A stretch of 64,000 nt of DNA, taken from the NCBI RefSeq assembly GCF_001429395.1, contig NZ_LMJT01000041.1:262062-326061 (forward strand), in the 5' to 3' direction. The position numbers and the translations under genes are program-made. Source of the DNA: Allobosea sp. Root381. GTDB lineage: Bacteria; Pseudomonadota; Alphaproteobacteria; Rhizobiales; Beijerinckiaceae. A model generated the notes under the pieces. It saw only the letters and a list, made by a program, of their open reading frames with translations, ran no database searches and was not told where the DNA came from. Shown piece by piece: positions 18,565-27,596 of the stretch (position 1 is the stretch's first letter; every line of letters begins with the position of its first letter).

Positions 18565-18592
18565 CGCTAATGGACGCAAACGCACCGGTCAA
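18565..18592 (-). promoter_or_regulatory. Candidate promoter for the ilvB leader
   Basis: TTGACC (18592-18587) and TTAGCG (18570-18565) on the minus strand, 16 bases apart. The -35 is good and the -10 weak; transcription would start near 18558, about 25 bases before the leader peptide. Confidence 0.45.
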
Positions 18593-18719
18593 GAGCTAAC
18601 CGTACGGCCGCCGAACGGACCCCTTGCCTGCGACAAATGCAATGCCCCAACGGAACACTTTCTCAAGGACGCGTTGCTAGCCTCGCGGGCGTCGCTGCGG
18701 AACCCCTGTCCGAAACAGC

Positions 18720-20177
18720 ATGTATCAGGAAGTCCACACCAGCCATATCCCGGCCCGTGCGCATGCGCGGGAAGTGGCGGAGCTGTTGCGGCGTTTCGAG
18801 CTCGGTGCGCGTGGCCGGTCCGGTGTTCCCTATGAGACCTTCCGCGACGAGGTCATGCCGGTTTTCGGCCATGACCTGCTCGTGCTCAAGCCCGAGGTCG
18901 ATGACTACACCTTCATCCATTACGGCCAGCACATCATACGCTATGTCGGCGCCAGCCGGCTGCAGGGGCGCGTCTCGGGGATGGCGCCGCAGGTCGCGCG
19001 CTTCACCATCGATTGCTGCAACCGCGCGCTCGACGAGGGCCACGCGCTCTACACGGTGCACCGCTCCCTGTCGACGGTGCGCGTCAGCATGTGGGAGCGC
19101 TTGATCATGCCGGCCACCACGGCCGACGGCAGCCGACTGCTCGTGGTGTTCAGCCGCCCCCTGCAGTTTCACGAGGAGCTGCTGACGACCGTCCTCGAAA
19201 CCTCCCTTTCTGGAATCGTCGCCCTGCGCGCCATCCGCGACGAGGCAGGCCAGGTCGAGCGCATGGTGATCATCACCGCCAATCGCCGGGCCGCCTCGAT
19301 AGCCGGCGGGGCGGACCGCGATCCGGTGGACGGGGATGCCCGCACCGCCCTACCCTTCCTTGCCGAGCCGACGATCTGGCGGCGCTGCCTTACGGTGCTG
19401 GAGCAGAAGCGTCCCGACATGATCGAGACCTTCTTCCTGCGCGACGGTGACGAGGTCTGGCTGCAGATCGCGGTCGCGCCGCTCGGCGACGGGCTCGTCC
19501 TGACGATTACCGACGTCTCGGAGCTGACGGTAGCGAACCAGACGCTGAAGAGCCGCGCCGCGATGCTGGCCCTGGAGATCGGCCGAGAACGCGCCACCCG
19601 CCGCGCACTCTCGCAGGAGATCGGCCAGCGGGAGCAGCGCGAGCAGGAACTGCGCCGCCTCGCCGAAACGGACCCACTGACCGCCCTGCTCAACCGGCGC
19701 TCCTTCACGGAGAAAGCCCATGCAGCCATGGCGCTCTGCGAGGAGAACCAGACCGACATCGCGCTGATCGTCGTCGATCTCGATCACTTCAAGGCGGTCA
19801 ACGACAGCCATGGCCACCCTGCCGGCGATGCCGTGATCCGGGCCTTCGCCGACGTCCTGCTCGGACTTGTGCGGGCGGACCGGGATCTCGTCGGCCGCTT
19901 CGGCGGGGAGGAATTCGCCATCCTGTTGCCCGGAGCCGGGCTCGGCGCCGCGCGGCGGACGGCATTGCGCATCCAGGAGGCACTCGCCTCACGCCACCTG
20001 CCCGTCTCGGAGGTGCTGGCACTCCAGGTCTCGGCCAGCCTCGGCGTTGCCGCCCGCCAGGGAGCGGAGCCGCTGTCGGACCTCGTAGAGCGTGCCGACC
20101 GCGCGCTCTACCGTGCCAAGAGCGAGGGGCGCAGCTGCATCCGCCTCGCCGATCCCGACGTCTCCGCCGCAGCCTAG
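18720..20177 (+). CDS. GGDEF-domain diguanylate cyclase
   Basis: 485 residues. The first 185 residues are a soluble sensory region that I cannot assign confidently; a PAS-like segment follows (about 150-275: LQFHEELLTTVLETSLSGIVAL ... GLVLTITDVSELT). A coiled coil (residues 280-320, RERATRRALSQEIGQREQREQ) links to the GGDEF domain, which begins AETDPLTALLNRRSF and has the active site FGGEEFAILLPG. It would make cyclic di-GMP from GTP. A canonical RxxD inhibitory site before GGEEF is absent: RADRDLVGRF places the arginine one residue off. No membrane helix, so cytoplasmic. It is transcribed away from the ilvB leader and converges on miaA. Confidence 0.9.
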   Translation: MYQEVHTSHIPARAHAREVAELLRRFELGARGRSGVPYETFRDEVMPVFGHDLLVLKPEVDDYTFIHYGQHIIRYVGASRLQGRVSGMAPQVARFTIDCCNRALDEGHALYTVHRSLSTVRVSMWERLIMPATTADGSRLLVVFSRPLQFHEELLTTVLETSLSGIVALRAIRDEAGQVERMVIITANRRAASIAGGADRDPVDGDARTALPFLAEPTIWRRCLTVLEQKRPDMIETFFLRDGDEVWLQIAVAPLGDGLVLTITDVSELTVANQTLKSRAAMLALEIGRERATRRALSQEIGQREQREQELRRLAETDPLTALLNRRSFTEKAHAAMALCEENQTDIALIVVDLDHFKAVNDSHGHPAGDAVIRAFADVLLGLVRADRDLVGRFGGEEFAILLPGAGLGAARRTALRIQEALASRHLPVSEVLALQVSASLGVAARQGAEPLSDLVERADRALYRAKSEGRSCIRLADPDVSAAA

Positions 20178-20283
20178 ATCACGTCGCGTTCGAAAGGAAT
20201 CGTCCGAACGCAACGTGATCTTCTCAAAGTTTAGAGCATTGCTCTGCGAAAAACCGGTTCCCACTTTTAGCACAACGCTCTGA
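20177..20283. repeat. Palindromes between the cyclase gene and miaA
   Basis: Two elements between convergent genes. GATCACGTCGCGTTCG...CGAACGCAACGTGATC (20177-20220) is a near-perfect hairpin that could end transcription from either side. AGAGCATTGCTCTGCGAAAAACCGG... to GCTCTGA (20233-20283) is a degenerate copy of the Rhizobiales palindrome type seen at 6443. Confidence 0.6.
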
Positions 20284-20287
20284 GACC

Positions 20288-21223
20288 TCAGGCGCCAGCC
20301 TCCAGGGCAGTCATGGCGGCGCCGAGCGCGGCATCGGGCGCCACAGCCTGCCAATCCGTCATCTGGTGCCGGAACCAGGTGACCTGCCGCTTGGCATAGG
20401 CCCGCGTGTCCGCCTGGCCGCGCCGGATCGCTTCATCGAGGGACAAGGCACCGTCGAGATGGGCGATCAGCCCCGGCACGCCATGGGCCCGCATCGCCGG
20501 CAGCAGCGGGTCGAGCCGGCGCTCCCTGAGCGCCGCCACCTCGTCGAGCGCGCCTTGCGCCATCATCTGCTCGAAGCGGCGGTCGATGCGCGCGCGCACC
20601 ACCTCGCGCTCCGGGCTGACGAAGAGCTTCAGCAGCGGCAGCCCGTCGAGCGGACCGGGATGGCGCTCGCCCTGGAAGCTCGCGATCGACCGCCCCGTGG
20701 CCTCATGGACCTCGAGCGCGCGCATGATGCGCATCCGGTCGCCCGGTTTCAGCCGCTGCGCCATCTCGGGGTCGATCCCCGCAAGCTCGGCGTGGAGCAG
20801 GCTCGTCTCCTGCCCTTCGACGCGCGCCCGGAACGCGCTGCGCACCGCCTCCGGCACCGACGGTATGGCGGAGAACCCCTCGGTCAGCGCCTTGAAGTAG
20901 AGGCCCGTGCCGCCGACCAGGATCGGCAGCGAGCCGACGTCAGCCAGTTCCGGCAGCAAGGCCGCGGCATCGGCGGCGTAGCGCATCGCCGAGTAATTCA
21001 CCGCGCCGTCGACATGGCCGTAGAGGCGGTGCGGCGCCATCGCCTCCTCATCCGGCGTCGGACGCGCCGTGATGATCCTCAGATCGGTATAGACCTGCAT
21101 GGAATCGGCGTTGACGACGGTGCCGTCCAGGCGCCGCGCGAGCGTGACCGCCAGCGCCGACTTGCCGCTCGCGGTCGGACCTGCGATGAGCACGGCCCTG
21201 ATCCTCTTCGCCTTCGTCCCCAC
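20288..21223 (-). CDS. miaA: tRNA dimethylallyltransferase
   Basis: 311 residues from GTG at 21223; a longer version would start at GTG 21256 and overlap the serB start. It transfers a dimethylallyl group to A37 of tRNAs that read UNN codons. The P-loop is [14 protein letters not shown], then [25 protein letters not shown] and, near the end, [11 protein letters not shown], all typical of MiaA. The order miaA next to serB and the ilv genes recurs in Rhizobiales. Confidence 0.95.
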   Translation of the reverse strand: MGTKAKRIRAVLIAGPTASGKSALAVTLARRLDGTVVNADSMQVYTDLRIITARPTPDEEAMAPHRLYGHVDGAVNYSAMRYAADAAALLPELADVGSLPILVGGTGLYFKALTEGFSAIPSVPEAVRSAFRARVEGQETSLLHAELAGIDPEMAQRLKPGDRMRIMRALEVHEATGRSIASFQGERHPGPLDGLPLLKLFVSPEREVVRARIDRRFEQMMAQGALDEVAALRERRLDPLLPAMRAHGVPGLIAHLDGALSLDEAIRRGQADTRAYAKRQVTWFRHQMTDWQAVAPDAALGAAMTALEAGA

Positions 21224-21240
21224 CTGATCCGGCCCTTCAC

Positions 21241-22125
21241 ATGCTCGTCGCGACACTGGTTTCCGCCCATGGACAGGCCCTTCTCGACGACGGCCTGCTG
21301 AAACGGCTCGAAGCCGGCCTGCCCGGCGCGCGCGGCACGCAGCGCCTCGACGGCGAGATCGCGGCCGATCTCTTCGCGGAAGCCGGCGATGCGCGCAAGC
21401 TGGAAGCCGAGCTGCGCGCGCTGCTGGGCGAGGCCGCGATCGACATCATCGTCCAGCCCGTCGCGAGCCGGCGCAAGCAGCTGTTCCTGGCCGACATGGA
21501 CTCGACCATGATCGGGCAGGAATGCATCGACGAACTCGCCGCCTGTGTCGGGCTGAAGGAGATGGTCGCCGGCATCACCGAGCGGGCCATGCGCGGCGAG
21601 ATCGCCTTCGAGCCGGCGCTTCGCGAGCGCGTCGCCCTGCTCAAGGGGGTTCCGCTCGACGTCGTCGACGATATCATCGCCCGGCACATCACCCTGACCC
21701 CCGGCGGGCGCGAACTCGTCATGACGATGCGCGCGAACGGCGCCTATACGGCGCTTGTTTCCGGCGGTTTCACCGTATTCACCGGCCCGATCAGCGGAAC
21801 GATCGGCTTCGACGAGCACCGCTCCAACGTGCTTCTGTTCGAGAATGGCATCTTGAACGGCGAGGTCGCCGAACCGATCCTCGGCAAGCAGGCCAAGCTG
21901 GACGCGCTGGTCGAACTGCGTTCAGCCCGTGGGCTGAACCCGGAGGACACGTTGGCCGTCGGCGACGGCGCCAACGACCTCGCCATGCTGGGCGAGGCCG
22001 GGCTCGGCGTCGCCTTCCGCGCCAAGCCCGCGGTCGCCGCCGCCGCAGCTGCGCGGCTCGACCACGCCGATCTCACCGCCCTGCTCTACGCCCAGGGCTA
22101 TGGCGGCGGCGACATCGTTCGTTAA
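21241..22125 (+). CDS. serB: Phosphoserine phosphatase
   Basis: 294 residues. HAD-superfamily enzyme catalysing the last step of serine synthesis. The nucleophile motif is [13 protein letters not shown] (DxDST; the Asp after A is the nucleophile), motif II is [11 protein letters not shown], and motifs III/IV are GKQAKLDAL and [11 protein letters not shown]. An N-terminal region of about 75 residues precedes the phosphatase domain as in other proteobacterial SerB. It is divergent from miaA; the shared gap is 17 bases or less. Confidence 0.95.
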   Translation: MLVATLVSAHGQALLDDGLLKRLEAGLPGARGTQRLDGEIAADLFAEAGDARKLEAELRALLGEAAIDIIVQPVASRRKQLFLADMDSTMIGQECIDELAACVGLKEMVAGITERAMRGEIAFEPALRERVALLKGVPLDVVDDIIARHITLTPGGRELVMTMRANGAYTALVSGGFTVFTGPISGTIGFDEHRSNVLLFENGILNGEVAEPILGKQAKLDALVELRSARGLNPEDTLAVGDGANDLAMLGEAGLGVAFRAKPAVAAAAAARLDHADLTALLYAQGYGGGDIVR

Positions 22126-22142
22126 GTTGCACTAATCGACAT

Positions 22143-22163
22143 GATGCAATTTGAGATTGCATC
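22143..22163. promoter_or_regulatory. Perfect palindrome before the DUF2272-like gene
   Basis: GATGCAAT-TTGAG-ATTGCATC, an 8-bp inverted repeat 17 bases after the serB stop and 11 bases before the next ATG. No T run follows, so an operator or a translation-affecting hairpin is as likely as a terminator. Confidence 0.45.
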
Positions 22164-22174
22164 AACGCCGACTG

Positions 22175-22804
22175 ATGGCGCACGATCCTGCGCGGGCATA
22201 TGCCCGTTCCGGCCAAAGGATCGATTTCCATGGCGACGTCATTTGCACGAAGGCTCCGAAGACCGCGCTCGATCTCCATACGAAGTACCACATGATGGAC
22301 GAGGGCGATCCGCCGCTCGCCGGCGAGATCAGGAGATTCTGGACCGACATCGGGCTCGGTTTCCCCGGTGTGGCGGCGTTCTGGTCGGCGGTCTTCGTCT
22401 CGGCCTGCGTCAAGCGGTCGGGCGCCACCCGGAACGAGTTCCATTTCAGCCAGCGGCATTCCGAATTCGTTCACACGGCGATCCAGAACCACATCGCCGG
22501 AGCCGGCGTCTTCCACGGCGTCGATCCGTTCGGGCCGAACACGCCCGACGTCGGCGACATCATCCAGAACAACCGGGGCGGAAACAGCTTCGATTATGCC
22601 CATGCGACGACGCACAGCAACTACAGCTCGCACGCGGCGATCGTGGTCGAGATCGGTCAGGATCAGCTGGGCGGCTACGCGCTGACGGTTGGTGGTAACG
22701 AAGGCGATTCGATCCGGCGGAGCGTCGTGCGCCGGAGGGCGAACGGCACCATCAGGTCGAGATCCCAAAACAACTACATCTGCCTGATCAAGAACCTCAA
22801 ATGA
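22175..22804 (+). CDS. DUF2272-like protein
   Basis: 209 residues if the ATG at 22175 is used; an in-frame TTG at 22151 lies inside the palindrome and no start has a good ribosome-binding site. The core fits DUF2272, a family with an NlpC/P60-like look: FWSAVFVSACVKRSG, HFSQRHSEFVHTAI, then a PDVGDII...HAAIVVEI pattern with conserved Asp and His. No signal peptide is visible. Function is unknown; a hydrolase acting on peptide or cell-wall material is possible. It lies 49 bases beyond serB on the same strand and is convergent with degP. Confidence 0.65.
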   Translation: MAHDPARAYARSGQRIDFHGDVICTKAPKTALDLHTKYHMMDEGDPPLAGEIRRFWTDIGLGFPGVAAFWSAVFVSACVKRSGATRNEFHFSQRHSEFVHTAIQNHIAGAGVFHGVDPFGPNTPDVGDIIQNNRGGNSFDYAHATTHSNYSSHAAIVVEIGQDQLGGYALTVGGNEGDSIRRSVVRRRANGTIRSRSQNNYICLIKNLK

Positions 22805-22867
22805 TCGCCACGGCCTAAGGGATGCCGGGCTTGCCCGAGGCAGGGCCGCCCCTCCGCGCTCGACACG

Positions 22868-22904
22868 GAAAACAAAAGGCAGGCGACCTCCGGCCGCCTG
22901 CCTT
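22868..22904 (-). terminator. Rho-independent terminator of degP
   Basis: On the minus strand AAGGCAGGCG (22904-22895) pairs with CGCCTGCCTT (22885-22876), followed by TTGTTTT. It lies 20 bases after the degP stop. Confidence 0.85.
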
Positions 22905-22923
22905 GACTTGTCCCGCTATGGCG

Positions 22924-24480
22924 TCAGTTCATCGAGACGGCGACGAAGCGGACCTCGCCCTGGGCGTTCGCGACGAGCAGCAGGGCAGACTTCTTGCCCT
23001 CCTTCTTCAGCGCGTCGAGACGCTTGGTTACGTCCTCCGGCGAATTGACCGGCTCCTGGCCGACCTCGACCACCAGCTCGCCGACCATGACCCGCTTGTC
23101 GGCCGCGTTGGAATTGGGATCGACCTTGGTGATGACGACGCCCTTGAGACCGTCCTTGATCGAATAGCGCTTGCGCAGCTCTTCGTTCTGCCCCGAGAGC
23201 TCGAGACCCAGGACGCTGGTCACGGCGGGCTTAGCCGCCTCGCCGGTCGGCTTGCTGACCGAAGCGGCCTGGACCTTCTCGCCATCCTCGAGCCGGCCGA
23301 GCTTGACGGTCTTCACCTCTTCCTTGCCCTTTCGGATGATGGTCACCGGCACGTCCTTGCCGACCGGCGTCGCGGCAACGATGCGCGGCAGGTCGCGCGA
23401 ATCCTTGACCTCCTTGCCGTCGAACTTGACGATCACATCCCCAGTATCGAGGCCGGCCGGCTTGGCCGGGCCCTTCTCGTCGATGCCGGCGATCAGCGCG
23501 CCGCGCGTCGCGCCGAGGCCGAGCGCATCGGCGGTGGCGTCGTCGATGGTCTGGATGCGCACGCCGAGCCAGCCGCGGCGCGTCTCGCCGAACTCGCGCA
23601 GCTGGTCGATGATGTTCGTCGCGAGCGAAGACGGCACGGCGAAGCCGATGCCGACCGAACCGCCCGTCGGCGAAAGAATCGCCGTGTTGATGCCGATGAC
23701 ATCGCCCGCCATGTTGAACAGCGGGCCGCCGGAATTGCCCTTGTTGATGGCCGCGTCGGTCTGGATATAGGTGTCGTACGGCCCCTGGCTGATGTCACGG
23801 TTGCGCGCCGAAACGATGCCCGAGGAAACCGAGCCGCCCAGGCCGAACGGGTTGCCGATCGCCATCACGGGATCGCCGATCCGCATCTTGTCGGAATCGC
23901 CGAATTTCACCGCCGGCAACGGCTTGTCGTGCTTCACCCGAAGCACCGCGAGATCGACTTTCGCATCCTTGCCGACCACCTCGGCCTTGAGCCGCAGGCC
24001 GTCGCTGAAGATCACCGTGATCTCGTTCGCGTCGCCGATGACGTGGTTGTTGGTCACGACGAGGCCGGAGCCGTCGATCACGAAGCCGGAGCCGGCCGAT
24101 TGCGAGCGGCGCTGCTGCGGCGCCTGACGCTGCTCGCCCTGCTGGCCTTGGCCACGGCGGTTGAAGAATTCCTCGAACAGGTCGCCAAAGGGCGTGTCGG
24201 GGCCGAGCTGCGGCAGGTTCGGCAGGGTCCGGCCGCGCGTGTCGCTGGTCGTGACTGCCGCGATGTTGACCACGGCCGGCATCACGCGCTCGGCGAGATC
24301 CGCAAGCGAGACTTGGCCAGGCAGGGTCGGGGCCGGTCCCGGCTGGGCGGTCTGGGCCATGGCCGGAGCGGCCAGAACTGCGAGGCAACCGACGCTCGCC
24401 ACAAGCGCCGCCCGGCGCGCGCGGGCAACCAGAGGGTTCGAGGCCAGGATTCCGGATGCGGAGACGGGATTGGTTGCCAT
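22924..24480 (-). CDS. degP: Periplasmic serine protease DegP/HtrA (Do)
   Basis: 518 residues from the ATG at 24480, with GAGGAT upstream. A signal peptide is visible (RRAALVASVGCLAVLAAPAM, cleavage after AMAQ). The trypsin-like domain has the catalytic triad His in TNNHVIGD, Asp in KVDLAVLRV and Ser in NKGNSGGPLF. Two PDZ domains follow: RRGWLGVRIQTI onward and GLELSGQNEELRKRYSI onward. A Q-linker/LA loop rich in Gln and Arg (RRGQGQQGEQRQAPQQRRSQ) precedes the His. It degrades or refolds damaged envelope proteins. It closes the hflK - hflC - DUF2065 - degP arrangement, grouping membrane and periplasmic quality control. Confidence 0.95.
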   Translation of the reverse strand: MATNPVSASGILASNPLVARARRAALVASVGCLAVLAAPAMAQTAQPGPAPTLPGQVSLADLAERVMPAVVNIAAVTTSDTRGRTLPNLPQLGPDTPFGDLFEEFFNRRGQGQQGEQRQAPQQRRSQSAGSGFVIDGSGLVVTNNHVIGDANEITVIFSDGLRLKAEVVGKDAKVDLAVLRVKHDKPLPAVKFGDSDKMRIGDPVMAIGNPFGLGGSVSSGIVSARNRDISQGPYDTYIQTDAAINKGNSGGPLFNMAGDVIGINTAILSPTGGSVGIGFAVPSSLATNIIDQLREFGETRRGWLGVRIQTIDDATADALGLGATRGALIAGIDEKGPAKPAGLDTGDVIVKFDGKEVKDSRDLPRIVAATPVGKDVPVTIIRKGKEEVKTVKLGRLEDGEKVQAASVSKPTGEAAKPAVTSVLGLELSGQNEELRKRYSIKDGLKGVVITKVDPNSNAADKRVMVGELVVEVGQEPVNSPEDVTKRLDALKKEGKKSALLLVANAQGEVRFVAVSMN

Positions 24481-24610
24481 CAGTATCCTCGTGACAGAAA
24501 TTCGGGCGAGCCGCGAAACGCGACCGCCCGCCTGAATTGAACCCCAAATTGCGGCGGAAGGTCGACACACGATCACGCCATCGAACACGATCGCGTGCGA
24601 CCTTTCCGCC

Positions 24611-24796
24611 CTAGCCCCTGACCAGCCAGACCAGCAGGACGCCGACCACGGCCGAGCAGAGGCCGATCAGCCTCATGCGCTCGGCCGGTGTCTCGGCCGC
24701 GCTTCGCAGCGCATCCTTGGCGAGGTTGGGCACCGCTGCGAACAGGATGCCCTCGATCGCGAAGACCAGGCCCAGCGCCGCGACAAAATCCAGCAT
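24611..24796 (-). CDS. DUF2065 family membrane protein
   Basis: 61 residues with two membrane helices (AALGLVFAIEGILFAAVP and IGLCSAVVGVLLVWLVRG). This small family regularly follows hflC in proteobacteria; its role in the HflKC complex is not established. It starts 22 bases after the hflC stop and lies 130 bases before the degP start. Confidence 0.85.
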   Translation of the reverse strand: MLDFVAALGLVFAIEGILFAAVPNLAKDALRSAAETPAERMRLIGLCSAVVGVLLVWLVRG

Positions 24797-24818
24797 GCGC
24801 GACGCCTATGACTGGGGC

Positions 24819-25754
24819 TCAGGGACGCGCTGGCGCTTCAGCCGGCGCCGGCGCTGGGGTGGCCACGCCCGCATCGCGACGGGGCGCGTTGGGGCCGTTG
24901 AAGAACCGGAAGAACGGCGAATCCGGTGACAGCACGAGGCGCGTATCGCCCGGCTTGATGCTGGCTTCATAGGCCTGCATCGAGCGGTAGAAGGTGAAGA
25001 ACTCCTCGTCCTGCCCGAAGGCCTCGGCGAAGACGCGGTTGCGCTCGCCTTCGCCCTCGCCTCGGATCTCGTCGGAGCGACGCTGAGCCTCGGCGACGAT
25101 GACGGTCGAATCCCTGTCCGCCCTCGCGCGGATCTCCTGCGCCTGCTGGGCGCCGAGCGCGCGGGCTTCCGCCGCCTCGCGCTGACGCTCGGTCTGCATG
25201 CGCTGGTAGATCGCCTGCGAGTTGGCCGCGGGCAGATCGACACGGCGCAGCCGGACATCGACCACCGTCATGCCGAAGCGGGCGGCCTCGCGGTTCACCT
25301 CGTCGCGGATGCGGTTCATCAGCCGCGAGCGGTCGGTCCGGACCATCGCGGTGAAGTTGGCCTCCGCCAGCACGCTGCGGACCGTTCCGTTCACGATCGA
25401 GGCGAGCTGCGAATTGGCGCGCGGGACGTTGTTGACCGCCTGGTAGAACCGCAGCGGATCCGAGATGCGGTAGCGCGTGAAGGCATCGACCACGAGACGC
25501 TTCTGGTCGGAGGCGATGATTTCCTGTGCCGGCAGATCGAGATCGAGGATGCGGTTGTCGAGCAGGGTGACCTGCTCGAACGGAGCCGGCAGCTTGAAGT
25601 ACAGGCCCGGTTCGGTGACCACGCTGCGCACCGCGCCGAAGCGGAGCACGAGCGCCGACTGCGTCTGCTGCACCACGAAGGTCATGGCGTAGAAGACGAC
25701 GGCCGCGATGCCGAGGACGACAAGCAGTCCGATGCGGATGATGGCGCCGTTCAT
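24819..25754 (-). CDS. hflC: HflC, FtsH protease modulator
   Basis: 311 residues. An N-terminal membrane helix (IIRIGLLVVLGIAAVVFYA) leads into an SPFH/prohibitin domain (TQSALVLRFGAVRSVVTEPGL, QKRLVVDAFTRYRI) and a long coiled coil (residues about 190-245, RQREAAEARALGAQQAQEIR). The C-terminus is alanine/proline-rich. HflC with HflK encloses the FtsH AAA protease in the membrane. Its ATG overlaps the hflK stop by four bases. Confidence 0.95.
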   Translation of the reverse strand: MNGAIIRIGLLVVLGIAAVVFYAMTFVVQQTQSALVLRFGAVRSVVTEPGLYFKLPAPFEQVTLLDNRILDLDLPAQEIIASDQKRLVVDAFTRYRISDPLRFYQAVNNVPRANSQLASIVNGTVRSVLAEANFTAMVRTDRSRLMNRIRDEVNREAARFGMTVVDVRLRRVDLPAANSQAIYQRMQTERQREAAEARALGAQQAQEIRARADRDSTVIVAEAQRRSDEIRGEGEGERNRVFAEAFGQDEEFFTFYRSMQAYEASIKPGDTRLVLSPDSPFFRFFNGPNAPRRDAGVATPAPAPAEAPARP

Positions 25755-26926
25755 CGGGTCGCTCCCGTCTGCGGCGCGCCCGGAGCCGGCCGTCGCTGCT
25801 GGAGTTGGTCGAGCGGCAGATAGGGCACGACGCCCTGCCCGCTGCCTGCATTATCGAGGATGATCTTGTCCGTCCCGCCCATCACGCGTTCCATCGTCTC
25901 GAGGAAGAGACGTTCGCGGGTGACCGCGGGCGCGACCTTGTATTGCGTGTAGACCGCATTGAAGCGGCTCGCCTGACCGAGAGCCTCGGCGACCGTCTGC
26001 TCCTTGAAGGCCTCGGCGGCCTGGATGAGCTGGGCTGCACGGCCGCGCGATTCCGGCACGACGCGGTTGGCGTAGGTCTGCGCCTCGTTGCGCAGGCGTT
26101 CCTGGTCGGCGCGCGCTGCCTGGACGTCGCGGAACGCATCGATGACCTGCTGCGGCGGGTCGACCTTCTGCAGCTGCACGAGGCGGATCTGCACGCCGGC
26201 ATTGTAGCCGTTGAGCGTCTCCTGCATCAGCTGGCGCACCTCGGTCTCGATCACGGCGCGGTCGGTGGTCAGCACGGGCTGTATGTTGCGCCGGCCGATG
26301 ATCTCGCGCATCGCGCTCTCGGCGACCGCCTTCACGGTGCCCGGCGGATCCTGGATGTTGAAGACGTAGTTTTCCGGCACGGCCGGATCGATCTGCCACT
26401 GCACGATCACGTCGATGTCGACGATGTTCTCGTCGCCGGTGAGCATCAGGCTTTCCTCGATCACGTCGGACTGGCGCGAAGTGCGCACGGACTCGACGGT
26501 ACGGAAGCCGACCTCGGTGGTGATGACGTTGGTGACCTGCGGCTTGATCACGCTGCCGATCGGATAGGGCCAGTTGTAGTTCAGGCCTTCGCCGGTCTTG
26601 CCGATGAACTGGCCGAAACGCAGGTTAAGGCCGACCTCGTTCGGACGGACGATGTACCAGCCGGTCAGCAGCCAGACCACGACCAGCGCAAGAAGCCCAA
26701 AGATGAGGCCGCGATTGCCGAGATTGCCGCCCGGCATGATGTTCTTCAGCCGGTCCTGGCTGCGGCGCAGGATTTCCTCCAGATCCGGCGGGCCGCCGCT
26801 GCCGCCGCCGGAGCCGCCGCCGCCGCCCCATGGGCCACCGCCGCCACCGCCGCCGCCGCTTCCTCCGCGCTGGCCCCAGGGTCCACCCCCGTTATTGCCA
26901 CCGCCGCTCTGGTTGCTCCAAGGCAT
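25751..26926 (-). CDS. hflK: HflK, FtsH protease modulator
   Basis: 391 residues from the ATG at 26926. The first 60 residues are extremely glycine-rich (MPWSNQSGGGNNGGG...), as in other HflK. A single membrane helix (GLIFGLLALVVVWLLTGWYI) precedes the SPFH domain (RPNEVGLNLRFGQFIGKTGE, VTNVITTEVGFRTVE) and a coiled coil with the conserved PPQQVIDAFRDVQAARADQE. It forms the HflKC cage with hflC. It begins 151 bases downstream of folA; the upstream longer frame is not conserved in appearance. Confidence 0.95.
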   Translation of the reverse strand: MPWSNQSGGGNNGGGPWGQRGGSGGGGGGGGPWGGGGGSGGGSGGPPDLEEILRRSQDRLKNIMPGGNLGNRGLIFGLLALVVVWLLTGWYIVRPNEVGLNLRFGQFIGKTGEGLNYNWPYPIGSVIKPQVTNVITTEVGFRTVESVRTSRQSDVIEESLMLTGDENIVDIDVIVQWQIDPAVPENYVFNIQDPPGTVKAVAESAMREIIGRRNIQPVLTTDRAVIETEVRQLMQETLNGYNAGVQIRLVQLQKVDPPQQVIDAFRDVQAARADQERLRNEAQTYANRVVPESRGRAAQLIQAAEAFKEQTVAEALGQASRFNAVYTQYKVAPAVTRERLFLETMERVMGGTDKIILDNAGSGQGVVPYLPLDQLQQRRPAPGAPQTGATR

Positions 26927-27077
26927 TCTTGAGCCGTTCCCTTCCTCTCGATCCGCCGTGCAGTAGGCGAATGGCAGCCATTTGTCAGCGCCCCTTGTCG
27001 GACACACTGCGCTGACTTGGGCATGGGCCACGGATTCGTCAACGACGCAAGTCGTTCATCGTCAACCGAAAGCCGGT

Positions 27078-27593
27078 TCAGGACCGGCGGCGAAACGTCG
27101 CGAAGGTGAACGGGTGTTCGTCTTCGGCTCCCCGAGGGTGACTTTCGCGGCCCGTCTCCGCAAACGCCACCCGGTCCCATTCCGGGAACAGAGCGTCGCC
27201 CTTCGGCTCGGTGTGGACGAGCGTGAGCTCCAGCCGGTCGGCCAGCGGCAGCGCCTGACGGTAGATCTCCGCGCCGCCCGCGACCGTCACGGAATCCGCC
27301 CCCGATCGCACGCCGAGCTCCTGCCCGAGCGCCAGCCCCGCCTCCAGCGAATGCGCGACATGGACGCCATCGGGCCGGAATCCGGGATCGCGCGTCAGCA
27401 CCACCGTCTCGCGCCCCGGCAGCGGCTTGCCGATCGATTCGAAGGTCTTGCGCCCCATCAGCACGGGCCGGCCGAGCGTCAGCGCCTTGAAGTGGCGCAG
27501 ATCGGTCCGCAAACGCCAAATCAGCCGGTTGTCGTCGCCGATGACGCCGTTGTCGGCGATGGCTGCGATAAGGACCAGAGGAAGCTGCGCCAT
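27078..27593 (-). CDS. folA: Dihydrofolate reductase
   Basis: 171 residues. It reduces dihydrofolate to tetrahydrofolate with NADPH, regenerating the cofactor that thymidylate synthase oxidises. Typical motifs: LIAAIADNGVIG, the active-site region LIWRLRTDLRHFKALT (the catalytic acid Asp in RTD), VLMGRKTFESIGKPLPGR, and VAGGAEIYRQALPLAD. It follows the GNAT gene by three bases in the thyA - GNAT - folA operon. Confidence 0.96.
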   Translation of the reverse strand: MAQLPLVLIAAIADNGVIGDDNRLIWRLRTDLRHFKALTLGRPVLMGRKTFESIGKPLPGRETVVLTRDPGFRPDGVHVAHSLEAGLALGQELGVRSGADSVTVAGGAEIYRQALPLADRLELTLVHTEPKGDALFPEWDRVAFAETGRESHPRGAEDEHPFTFATFRRRS

Positions 27594-27596
27594 GCT

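Noticed and set aside
22822-24540. Plus-strand frame of about 572 codons
   Set aside because: Antisense to degP, whose catalytic triad and PDZ domains are clear. No ribosome-binding site and an arginine/aspartate-rich composition typical of shadow frames.
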